This document shows positions 56,384 to 63,309 of a stretch of DNA of 64,000 bases, piece by piece. Position 1 is the stretch's first letter, and the number at the start of each line of letters is the position of its first letter. Where the stretch lies: NCBI RefSeq assembly GCF_000971195.1, contig NZ_BBLZ01000005.1, forward strand, positions 62,001-126,000, given 5' to 3'. The position numbers were made by a program, and so were the translations under genes. The notes under the pieces were generated by a model, which was not told where the DNA came from, did not search any database, and saw only the letters and a program-made list of their open reading frames with translations. Origin of the DNA: Demequina soli (GTDB lineage: Bacteria; Actinomycetota; Actinomycetes; Actinomycetales; Demequinaceae).

Positions 56384-56932
56384 ATGGCGAGCATGATCGC
56401 AACCCTGCAGACCACCGAGGGCGACATCCGGATCGAGCTGTACCCGGACCACGCGCCCGTCACCGTCCAGAACTTCGTGGGCCTCGCCACTGGGACCAAG
56501 GAGTGGCGCAACCCCGAGACGGGTGAGACGTCGAACGACCCGTTCTACGACGGCCTCGTGTTCCACCGCGTCATCTCGGGCTTCATGATCCAGGGCGGCT
56601 GCCCGCTCGGCACCGGCACCGGCGGCCCGGGCTACAACTTCGACGACGAGATCCACCCGGAGCTCCGCTTCGACGAGCCCTACCTGCTCGCGATGGCCAA
56701 CGCCGGCCAGCGTCTCAACCCCATCACGGGCCGCCCGGGCGGCACCAACGGCTCGCAGTTCTTCATCACCGTGGACCGCCCGAGCTGGCTCAACGGCAAG
56801 CACACCATCTTCGGCAAGGTCGCGGACGACGAGTCGCGCGCCATCGTCGACAAGATCGCCGCGACGCCCACCGACGGTCGTGACCGTCCCCTCGAGGACG
56901 TGCTCATCACCGGCGTCACGATCTCCGAGTAA
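56384..56932 (+). CDS. ppiA: Cyclophilin-type peptidyl-prolyl isomerase
   Basis: A 182-residue cyclophilin. 'ATLQTTEGDIRIELYPDHAPVTVQNFVGLATG', 'YDGLVFHRVISGFMIQGGCP' (catalytic Arg), 'LAMANAGQRLNPITGRPGGTNGSQFFITV' and 'LNGKHTIFGKV' are all there. No signal peptide, so it is cytoplasmic. In actinobacteria ppiA is a standard member of the region near crgA and trpG, as here. ATG 56384 has GAGGG ten bases upstream; ATG 56393 is possible. Confidence 0.94.
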   Translation: MASMIATLQTTEGDIRIELYPDHAPVTVQNFVGLATGTKEWRNPETGETSNDPFYDGLVFHRVISGFMIQGGCPLGTGTGGPGYNFDDEIHPELRFDEPYLLAMANAGQRLNPITGRPGGTNGSQFFITVDRPSWLNGKHTIFGKVADDESRAIVDKIAATPTDGRDRPLEDVLITGVTISE

Positions 56933-56939
56933 GACCCGC

Positions 56940-57707
56940 ATGACCCAGGATCCGGGTGCCGCTGCGCCCACGTGCCCGCGGCACCCGGACCGGGTGTCGT
57001 ACGTCCGCTGCCAGCGGTGCGGACGCCCCACCTGCCCCGAATGCCAGCGCCCGGCCGCGGTGGGCATCCTGTGCGTCGACTGCGTGCGCGAGGCGAAGGC
57101 GAACGCGAGGCCGACCGTCAACAGGCTCGGCTTCACGATGGCCCACGGCACGCCGTATGTGACGCTCGGCCTCATCATCGCGAACGTCGCGGCGTTCGCC
57201 TACGGCTACCTGCTGCTCGGCCAGCAGCGCTGGTGGGCGTACTGGGCCCTCCTGCCGGCCGCCGGCGACTCGACGATGGGCGTCGGCGACGAGTGGTACC
57301 GGTGGATCACCGCAGGATTCGTCCACTTCTCGATCTGGCACATCGGCATGAACATGCTGGTGCTGTGGCAGTTCGGCTCGCAGCTGGAGCCCATCCTGGG
57401 GCGCTGGCGCTTCGGCCTGCTCTACGGCGCGTCGCTGATCGGCAGCTCCGCCGGCGTCGAGCTCCTCGCGCAGGGCGGCATCCACGGCGGCGCCTCGGGC
57501 GCGATCTTCGGCCTCATCGCCGGCTACGCGGTGGTGCTGCTCAAGCTGAGGCTCGACTACCGCTCGCTCGTCACCACCGCGGGACTGTGGCTCGTGCTGG
57601 GCTTCGTCATCCCCGGCATCTCGTGGCAGGGCCACCTGGGCGGCGCCGTCGTCGGCGCGCTCACGATGCTGGCCATGCTCAAGTGGGTCGACCGCCGCAA
57701 GGCGTAG
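56940..57707 (+). CDS. Rhomboid-family intramembrane serine protease with N-terminal zinc-binding domain
   Basis: A 255-residue rhomboid. Catalytic Ser186 in 'GGASGAIFG' and His232 in 'WQGHLGGAVVG' are intact, with 'WYRWITAGFVHFSIWHIGMNMLVLWQFGSQLE' as the L1/TM2 signature. The first 50 residues have CxxH, CxxC, CxxC and CxxC pairs (C12, H15, C24, C27, C32, C35, C45, C48), a B-box-like zinc fold common in actinobacterial rhomboids. The substrate is unknown. It is seven bases after ppiA, so co-transcribed. Confidence 0.92.
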   Translation: MTQDPGAAAPTCPRHPDRVSYVRCQRCGRPTCPECQRPAAVGILCVDCVREAKANARPTVNRLGFTMAHGTPYVTLGLIIANVAAFAYGYLLLGQQRWWAYWALLPAAGDSTMGVGDEWYRWITAGFVHFSIWHIGMNMLVLWQFGSQLEPILGRWRFGLLYGASLIGSSAGVELLAQGGIHGGASGAIFGLIAGYAVVLLKLRLDYRSLVTTAGLWLVLGFVIPGISWQGHLGGAVVGALTMLAMLKWVDRRKA

Positions 57708-57719
57708 CCGCCCCGACGT

Positions 57720-57748
57720 CGAGGCCCCGTCCGTGAGGACGGGGCCTT
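57720..57748. terminator. Terminator after rhomboid gene
   Basis: AGGCCCCGTCC and GGACGGGGCCT enclose a GTGA loop, followed by TCGTCG. Confidence 0.92.
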
Positions 57749-57839
57749 CGTCGTTCCCGGCGACGATGCGCGGGTCGCGGCCGGAGGCGGCGCGGAGGTG
57801 GGTGTCCCGGGAGGTGGTGTCCTCGCGGATCCGGGAGTG

Positions 57840-57851
57840 CTGAGCGTCCCG
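57840..57851. repeat. Partial copy of the repeat flanking the DUF559-like gene
   Basis: CTGAGCGTCCCG is a 12-base match to the 17-18-base repeats at 10.6 and 11.6 kb. Confidence 0.5.
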
Positions 57852-57899
57852 GAACCCGGCCGGACGAGGGCTGTCCGCAGGTTCGTCCACCGGGAGGCC

Positions 57900-58113
57900 C
57901 GCATCGTCCACACGCCTGTGGTTCACAGGGCTTCTCCGCCGTTGTCCACAACGGGGGGCTGTGGACAACCGGGCCCCGAATCCCCGGAATCCCCACCCGT
58001 ATCCACAGATGTGAATGACATCTGTGTAGTTATCCCCACGGTTCTTCACAGAAGGGGATAACTACACCCGTGTCGTTTCTCCACCGATGTGGACGAGATT
58101 GGGGATAACTACA
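57900..58113. other. Second DnaA-box cluster with a perfect hairpin
   Basis: In the 416-base gap between the rhomboid and crgA ends. Boxes: TCGTCCACA (57904), TTGTCCACA (57942-57950, perfect), TGTGGACAA (57960-57968, perfect, opposite), TATCCACAG (58000), TTATCCCCA (58030), TGTGGACGA (58088). GTGTAGTTATCCCC (58024-58037) pairs perfectly with GGGGATAACTACAC (58054-58067), and a third GGGGATAACTACA is at 58101-58113. CAGATGT/ACATCTG (58006-58024) is a smaller dyad. This AT-richer block contains no open frame that looks real. Confidence 0.75.
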
Positions 58114-58123
58114 GGGGTGTGAT

Positions 58124-58372
58124 TCAGCGCCAGCGGGTGAGCAGCATCATGCTCGCGGCCATGAAGACGAAGCCGATGCCGAGGTTCCAGTCGCCGATGC
58201 CCGGGATCGGGTAGTTCGCCTTGGTGACGTAGTAGACGACGATCCACGCGGGGCCGAGGACGAGCAGCGTGAGCGCCGTCGGCAGCAGCCACTTCGGGTT
58301 CTCGGTCGGGGCCTTGCCCAGGTTCCGGGGCGCCTTGTAGACCTTCTGGTCGCGCTTCTTCGAGACTGCCAC
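58124..58372 (-). CDS. crgA: Cell division protein CrgA
   Basis: An 82-residue membrane protein that links FtsZ-associated proteins and PBPs to the septum in actinobacteria. After a basic N-terminus ('AVSKKRDQKVYKAPR') come two helices, 'WLLPTALTLLVLGPAWIVVYYVT' and 'DWNLGIGFVFMAASMMLLTRWR', the usual CrgA layout. GTG 58372 follows ATGGAGTG. Its 3' end lies against the DnaA-box cluster. Confidence 0.93.
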   Translation of the reverse strand: MAVSKKRDQKVYKAPRNLGKAPTENPKWLLPTALTLLVLGPAWIVVYYVTKANYPIPGIGDWNLGIGFVFMAASMMLLTRWR

Positions 58373-58492
58373 TGTCCACACTCCATGCTCAGGTGCCCGC
58401 GCGCCCGCGCGGGGGATGCGTCCCAGGGTACTTGGCGCATGCCCGCGACCGTGATACCCGCGCGTGCACGCCTCCCGTAGGCTGAACGCATC

Positions 58493-59326
58493 ATGCCCGC
58501 TTCCGTGGACGTCCCCACCCAGCCCGACCGGTCCCGGCCGGGCGCACCCGAGCCGAGCCGCGCGCCCGCCCGCGCGGGGATCGGCACGCGGCTGGTGTCG
58601 CTCGTCGGCGAGCTGCTCATCCTCGCCGGTGCGCTGCTCGGCCTCTACGTCGTGTGGGAGCTGTTCTACACCGACGTGATCGCGGGCAAGGAGCAGGACC
58701 AGGTCCTCGAGAGCCTCGACTGGGCCTACGACGCGACCGCCCCGATCACCGCCGACGCGGCGCAGGACACCGGCCCCGCGACCATCCCGACCGAGGCGCG
58801 GATGTCGCCCGACACCGCGCCGGTGATGGACGAGCCGGCGTTCCTCACCACCTTCGCGACGCTGTACGTGCCGCGTTGGGGCACGGACTACGTCAAGCCG
58901 GTCTCCGAGGGCGTCGATCGTCAGCAGGTGCTCGACGTGCTGGGCATCGGCCACTACCCCGGCACCGGCATGCCCGGCGCGCTGGGCAACTTCGCGATCT
59001 CCGCGCACCGCACCACGTACGCCAAGCCCTTCAACCGCATCGCGGAGCTGCAGCAGGGCGACGCGCTCGTGGTCCAGACCAAGGACGCCTGGTACGTCTA
59101 CCGCGTCACCGACCACCTCATCGTCGATCCGCACCAGGTCGAGGTCATCGCCCCGCAGCCCGGCGAGATCGGCGCCGAGCCCACGGGGCACTACATCACC
59201 CTCACCTCGTGCCACCCGATGTTCTCCGCCGCGCAGCGGTACATCGTGCACGGCGAGCTGGAGTACTGGGCGCCCACCGGCGACGGCGTGCCCCCCGAGA
59301 TCCTCGAGGAGATCCCGCAGCCATGA
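58493..59326 (+). CDS. Class E sortase
   Basis: A 277-residue membrane transpeptidase. After a Pro-rich cytoplasmic start there is a helix at about 35-58 ('VSLVGELLILAGALLGLYVVWELFY'), then the sortase barrel with H172 in 'ISAHRTTY', C240 in 'TLTSCHPMFSAAQR' and R249. TLTSC is the class E signature. Class E sortases attach LAxTG proteins to the cell wall. The stop overlaps the next small gene by four bases. Confidence 0.93.
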   Translation: MPASVDVPTQPDRSRPGAPEPSRAPARAGIGTRLVSLVGELLILAGALLGLYVVWELFYTDVIAGKEQDQVLESLDWAYDATAPITADAAQDTGPATIPTEARMSPDTAPVMDEPAFLTTFATLYVPRWGTDYVKPVSEGVDRQQVLDVLGIGHYPGTGMPGALGNFAISAHRTTYAKPFNRIAELQQGDALVVQTKDAWYVYRVTDHLIVDPHQVEVIAPQPGEIGAEPTGHYITLTSCHPMFSAAQRYIVHGELEYWAPTGDGVPPEILEEIPQP

Positions 59327-59490
59327 TCTTCCCGTTCGTGTGGCGTCTCATGCCCGGCCCCGTGTGGCTGCGCGTGCTGCTGCTGCTGATGCTGATCGCC
59401 GCCATCGTCGCGGTGCTGTTCCAGTGGGTCTTCCCCTGGGTCACCACCACCTTCAACATCCAGGACCAGAGCGTGGAGGCCGTGCCGTGA
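59323..59490 (+). CDS. Small single-span membrane protein between sortase and trpG
   Basis: A 55-residue protein with one hydrophobic helix ('VWLRVLLLLMLIAAIVAVLFQWVFPWV') followed by 'NIQDQSVEAVP'. Its ATG overlaps the sortase stop (ATGA) and its stop overlaps the start of the glutamine amidotransferase gene (GTGA), so all three are translationally coupled. Similar small proteins occur at this place in other Micrococcales as far as I recall, but no function is known. Confidence 0.78.
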   Translation: MIFPFVWRLMPGPVWLRVLLLLMLIAAIVAVLFQWVFPWVTTTFNIQDQSVEAVP

Positions 59491-60113
59491 CCCGCATCCT
59501 CGTCGTCGACAACTACGACTCCTTCGTCTACACGATCGTCGGCTACCTGCGTCAGATGGGCGCCGAGACGGTGGTCGTGAGGAACGATGCGGTGCCCGCC
59601 GCGGGGGACGTCACCGACTACGACGGCGTCCTCATCTCCCCCGGTCCCGGGACCCCCGCCGAGGCGGGCGCGTCGATGGACGTCATCCGCCGCTGCGCGG
59701 AGACCGGCACGCCGATGCTCGGCATCTGCCTCGGGCATCAGGCGCTCGCCGAGGTCTTCGGCGGCGTCGTGTCGCACGCGCCCGAGCTCATGCACGGCAA
59801 GACGTCGCAGGTGGACCACTCCGGCGCGTCCGTGCTGGCGGGCCTGCCGTCGCCGTTCACCGCGACGCGCTACCACTCGCTCGCGGTGGAGAACCCGACG
59901 GTGCCCGACGAGCTCGAGGTCACCGCGTCGACCGCGAACGGCATCATCATGGGCCTGCGCCACCGCGAGCTGCCCCTCCACGGCGTGCAGTTCCACCCCG
60001 AGTCCGTGCTGACGGAGGGCGGCCACCGGCTTCTCGCCAACTGGCTCGAGGTGTGCGGCATGCCGGACCCCGAGGGCCGGTCCGCAGGCCTGAGCCCCCT
60101 CGTGCGCCGCTAG
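59487..60113 (+). CDS. Glutamine amidotransferase, TrpG/PabA type
   Basis: A 208-residue class I amidotransferase that releases ammonia for anthranilate or aminodeoxychorismate synthase. 'ILVVDNYDSFVYTIVGYL', 'ISPGPGTP', nucleophile Cys in 'GICLGHQALAEVFGG', and 'LHGVQFHPESVLTEGG' with the His-Glu pair are all intact. In actinobacteria a copy lies between crgA/sortase and pknB. Whether it serves tryptophan or folate synthesis cannot be told. The pbpA/pknAB genes usually found next are replaced by the carotenoid operon here. Confidence 0.9.
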   Translation: MTRILVVDNYDSFVYTIVGYLRQMGAETVVVRNDAVPAAGDVTDYDGVLISPGPGTPAEAGASMDVIRRCAETGTPMLGICLGHQALAEVFGGVVSHAPELMHGKTSQVDHSGASVLAGLPSPFTATRYHSLAVENPTVPDELEVTASTANGIIMGLRHRELPLHGVQFHPESVLTEGGHRLLANWLEVCGMPDPEGRSAGLSPLVRR

Positions 60114-60120
60114 CGATTCG

Positions 60121-60195
60121 CAATGACAGATGTGGACGGTGGGGCTGGTGGGACGCGCAGCGTCCCACCAGCCCCACCCGTCCCATCCGTCATTG
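60121..60195. repeat. Nested palindromic element, copy 2
   Basis: The outer arms CAATGACAGATG (60121-60132) and CATCCGTCATTG (60184-60195) pair with one mismatch. The inner stem GGTGGGGCTGGTGGGACGC (60138-60156) is complementary over all 19 bases to 60160-60178 with a 3-base loop. It lies between the convergent trpG and crtEb ends and probably also terminates transcription. Confidence 0.9.
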
Positions 60196-60207
60196 GAAAC
60201 CGCACCC

Positions 60208-61080
60208 TCACCAGCTTGCGATGACGAGGATCGTCACCGCGAAGCCCACGGGCTGGTTGAGCCACAGGAACGTGTGCCAGCCGCGGTTGGCCTCCTCGCA
60301 CGTCTCGTCGGTGACGCCACGGAAGCGGGCGACCGACGCGACGTAGGCGAGCGGCAGCAGGGCGGCGAGCGTCGCCGGCCACGGCAGGGCGAGCAGCACC
60401 AGGGACGATGCGCCGTACAGGGCGAGCGACAGCCACACCGTCGCGCGCGCCCCGATCACCGTGGCGACCGACGCGATGCCGCCCTCGCGGTCCGCGCGCA
60501 CGTCCTGGACCGCGCCGAACGCGTGGCTCGCCATGCCCCACAGGATGAACGCGACCCACACCGGCCACGCGCCGCGGTCCAGCAGCGACGCGCCGCCGAG
60601 GACCAGCGCGTAGAGCAGCGGTCCGCAGAAGTGCAGCGCGGACGTGAGGGAGTCGAGGAAGGGCCGCTCCTTGAAGCGCAGCCCCGGCGCCGAGTACGCG
60701 ACCACCCCGAACAGCACGAGCCCGAGCGTGATCCCCGCCGCCGCCGTGCCCTGGAGCAGCAGCCATGCGAACGGCGGCAGCACGGTGATCGCGCACGCCC
60801 ACAGGATCGTGCGGTGCACGCGCCGGGCGTGCGCGCGGTCGCGCACCACGTCACCCTCGATGCCGCCCTTGCGGGGGTTCGCGAGGTCGGACTCGTAGTC
60901 GAACACGTCGTTGATGCCGTACATCAGCAGGTTGTACGGGATCAGGAAGAACAGCGTGCCGACCACCAGCACCGCGTCGACCTCGTGCGTCACCAGCAGG
61001 TACGCCGCCGCGAACGGGAAGGCGGTGTTGATCCACGAGACGGGCCGCGACGCCCGCACCACCGAGGCGAGCAGGCTCAT
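60208..61080 (-). CDS. crtEb: Lycopene elongase (UbiA-family prenyltransferase)
   Basis: A 290-residue UbiA-type enzyme that adds C5 units to lycopene on the way to C50 carotenoids such as decaprenoxanthin or sarcinaxanthin. The two Asp-rich motifs are 'NDVFDYESD' and 'DVRADREGG', with about eight helices. It is last in the crt operon and overlaps the cyclase gene upstream by four bases (ATGA). The context crtB-crtI-crtYe-crtYf supports a C50 product. Confidence 0.9.
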   Translation of the reverse strand: MSLLASVVRASRPVSWINTAFPFAAAYLLVTHEVDAVLVVGTLFFLIPYNLLMYGINDVFDYESDLANPRKGGIEGDVVRDRAHARRVHRTILWACAITVLPPFAWLLLQGTAAAGITLGLVLFGVVAYSAPGLRFKERPFLDSLTSALHFCGPLLYALVLGGASLLDRGAWPVWVAFILWGMASHAFGAVQDVRADREGGIASVATVIGARATVWLSLALYGASSLVLLALPWPATLAALLPLAYVASVARFRGVTDETCEEANRGWHTFLWLNQPVGFAVTILVIASW

Positions 61081-61373
61081 GGGTCCTCGCCGTCGCGCGC
61101 GAGCCGCGTCCACAGCGCGGGCACGAGCATCACGGCACCCAGCGTGTACGAGAAGTCCTCGAGCGGCGCGGATCCCACGCGGATCCCCGAGACGAGCGAC
61201 TCGTCGTACGCGACGATCCCGAGCCCCACGATGACGTTGTCGAACACCGCGGTGAGCGCCACCAGTGTGAGGCCGGTGAGCAGCAGGGGACGATGCGGCA
61301 GGCGCCTCAGCGTCGGCACGGTCACCGCCGCGATGAGCGCGAGCACGGCGACGGACAGCAGCACGTAGGTCAT
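61077..61373 (-). CDS. crtYf: C50 carotenoid cyclase subunit (CrtYf/CrtYd type)
   Basis: A 98-residue membrane protein with three helices ('TYVLLSVAVLALIAAVTVPTL', 'LLLTGLTLVALTAVFDNVIVGLGIVAYD', 'PLEDFSYTLGAVMLVPALW'). The P-(L/I)-E-(D/E) motif marks the lycopene cyclase domain. It acts as a heterodimer with the next protein. The choice between f- and d-type names depends on the product and is not certain. Four-base overlaps on both sides. Confidence 0.85.
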   Translation of the reverse strand: MTYVLLSVAVLALIAAVTVPTLRRLPHRPLLLTGLTLVALTAVFDNVIVGLGIVAYDESLVSGIRVGSAPLEDFSYTLGAVMLVPALWTRLARDGEDP

Positions 61374-61696
61374 GCGGCCGTCCTCGCACGGTGGCGCCGG
61401 TCGAGCCACCGCCACAGGAGCAGGGTCTGGTAGACGAGCAGGACGAGGAAGAACAGCTCCTCGAGCGGCACCTCGGGGGCCAGCAGCGCGCCGGTGAGGT
61501 AGGGCGCGCCGCCGATGAAGAAGATCCCGAGACCCACCCCGGCCAGGTCCCAGACCAGGAAGGACGCGACCGCGATCGCGACGGTGAGCAGCGCGGGGCG
61601 CGGCCGGTCGAACACCGCGATCCGGTAGCGGTGGTCCAGCAGGCCCAGGCCCGCGATGGAGACGAGCAGCGCCCCCAGATAGGCGAGGTGGGTCAT
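61370..61696 (-). CDS. crtYe: C50 carotenoid cyclase subunit (CrtYe/CrtYc type)
   Basis: A 108-residue three-helix partner of the previous cyclase subunit. 'LAYLGALLVSIAGLGLLDHRYRIAVF' and 'APEVPLEELFFLVLLVYQTLLLW', with the PLEE motif, are typical. Its ATG overlaps the crtI stop (ATGA) and its stop overlaps the next start, so the subunits are made in equal amounts. Confidence 0.87.
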   Translation of the reverse strand: MTHLAYLGALLVSIAGLGLLDHRYRIAVFDRPRPALLTVAIAVASFLVWDLAGVGLGIFFIGGAPYLTGALLAPEVPLEELFFLVLLVYQTLLLWRWLDRRHRARTAA

Positions 61697-63309
61697 GCGC
61701 CGGCCCGCCGGGCCAGGTCGCCCAGGATCCCGCGGTCGCGCGAGCGGTCGAGGAAGCCGCGCGGCGCGGGCGTGGGGAGCGGGCCCACGTCGACCGCGCC
61801 GAGCAGGCGCTTCGCGACGAGCTCAGCGGAGATGAGGCACAGCGGCACGCCGATCCCGGGCACGGTGGAGGCGCCGGCGTACAGCAGGTTGGGGATCCGC
61901 GAGGAGACGTTCGCGGGCCGGAACAGCGCGGACTGCGCGAGGGTGTGCTCGAGCCCGAGCGCGCCGCCCTCCCACGCGCTCATCTGCTCGGCGAAGTCCG
62001 CCGGCGTCGTGAGGCGCAGGACGGTGGAGCGCTCGGCGAGGTCGGGCACGCCCGCCCACGCGCCCACCTGCGCGAGGTACCGCCGCGCGAGGGGCAGCAG
62101 CTCCGCGCGTGAGCCCGGCGTCGCGCCGAGCGTCGGGTCCGAGGGGAACGGCACAAGCACGAACAGCGAGTCCTTGCCCGCGGGCGACACCGACGGGTCG
62201 GTCGCGCCCACGCGCGACACGTACAACGACGACGGCACCGGAGGGAGCCGACGGTCGACGAGCGCCGCGAAGTTCGCGTCCCAGTCCCGCGTGAACAGGA
62301 GGGTGTGGTGCGCGAGCTCGGGCACCTTCCCGTCCACCTCGGCGAAGATCAGCAGCGCGCTGACGCCGGGCGAGCGACGCCGCCATGCCCTCGCCGGATG
62401 CGCGCGCCGCCCCTCCGGAACCAGGTCGGTCTCGATGTGGTGGAGGTCCGCGGCGCCCACCACCGCATCGGCCCGCACCACCTCCCCGTCCTCGAGCTCG
62501 ACGCCGGTGGCGAGCCCCGCATCGTCCACCAGGACCCGGGCGACGGGCGCGGAGGTGCGCAGCTCGGCGCCCTCCTCGCGCGCGGCGCGCGCGATCGCCT
62601 CGATGACGGCGTACATGCCGCCGCGCGGATAGCGGACGCCGTCGGTGAGGTCGAGATGGCTCATGAGGGAGAACAGGCCCGGCGCGCGGTCGGGTGACGA
62701 GCCGAGGAACACCGCGTGGAAGCCCAGGATCTGACGAAGGCGCGGGTCGCGCACGCGGGAGCCGATGCGCGCGCCCAGCGAGCGCGCGAGCAGGCCGGTG
62801 AGCAGCGGCAGGCGGCGCAGCACGTCGGCGTTGATGGTCGCCTGGGGGCGCGCGTAGGTCGTGTAGAGGAAGCGGTCGAGCGCGAAGCGGTACAGCGTGC
62901 CGGCCTCCTCGGCGTAGGCGCGCATGGCCTCCCCCTCGCCGGGGCTGAGCGCGTCGAAGCGCCGCCAGTTCTCCTCGGCGTCCGCGCTGACGTCGAGCGC
63001 GTCCGCGGGCCCCCAGGGGTCGTCGCCCTCGAAGAGCACCCGGTAGCGAGGGTCCAGGTCGACGAGGTCCAGCTCGGCCTCCACGTCGCGGCCCATGAGC
63101 GCGAACCACTGCGTGAACGCCTCGCGCATGAGGTACCAGGACGGACCCGAGTCGAAGGTGTGGCCCGCGACCTCGACGCGGCCCATGCGGCCGCCGAGCG
63201 AGCCGTGCCGCTCGAGCAGCACCACCTCGGCGCCGCCGCGCGCGAGCAGCCCGGCCGTCGCGAGCCCCGCGACGCCGCCGCCGACGACGACGATGCGCGG
63301 CCCGGTCAT
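61693..63309 (-). CDS. crtI: Phytoene desaturase
   Basis: A 538-residue FAD-dependent desaturase converting phytoene to lycopene. 'RIVVVGGGVAGLATAGLLARGGAEVVLLERHGSLGGRMGRVEVAGHTFDSGPSWYLM' is the FAD-binding start, with 'YPRGGMYAVIEAIARAAREEGAELRTSAPV', and 'NLLYAGASTVPGIGVPLCLISAELVAKRLLG' is the C-terminal CrtI signature. The length is slightly above the usual 490-520. ATGA overlaps connect it to crtB upstream and crtYe downstream. Confidence 0.95.
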   Translation of the reverse strand: MTGPRIVVVGGGVAGLATAGLLARGGAEVVLLERHGSLGGRMGRVEVAGHTFDSGPSWYLMREAFTQWFALMGRDVEAELDLVDLDPRYRVLFEGDDPWGPADALDVSADAEENWRRFDALSPGEGEAMRAYAEEAGTLYRFALDRFLYTTYARPQATINADVLRRLPLLTGLLARSLGARIGSRVRDPRLRQILGFHAVFLGSSPDRAPGLFSLMSHLDLTDGVRYPRGGMYAVIEAIARAAREEGAELRTSAPVARVLVDDAGLATGVELEDGEVVRADAVVGAADLHHIETDLVPEGRRAHPARAWRRRSPGVSALLIFAEVDGKVPELAHHTLLFTRDWDANFAALVDRRLPPVPSSLYVSRVGATDPSVSPAGKDSLFVLVPFPSDPTLGATPGSRAELLPLARRYLAQVGAWAGVPDLAERSTVLRLTTPADFAEQMSAWEGGALGLEHTLAQSALFRPANVSSRIPNLLYAGASTVPGIGVPLCLISAELVAKRLLGAVDVGPLPTPAPRGFLDRSRDRGILGDLARRAGA

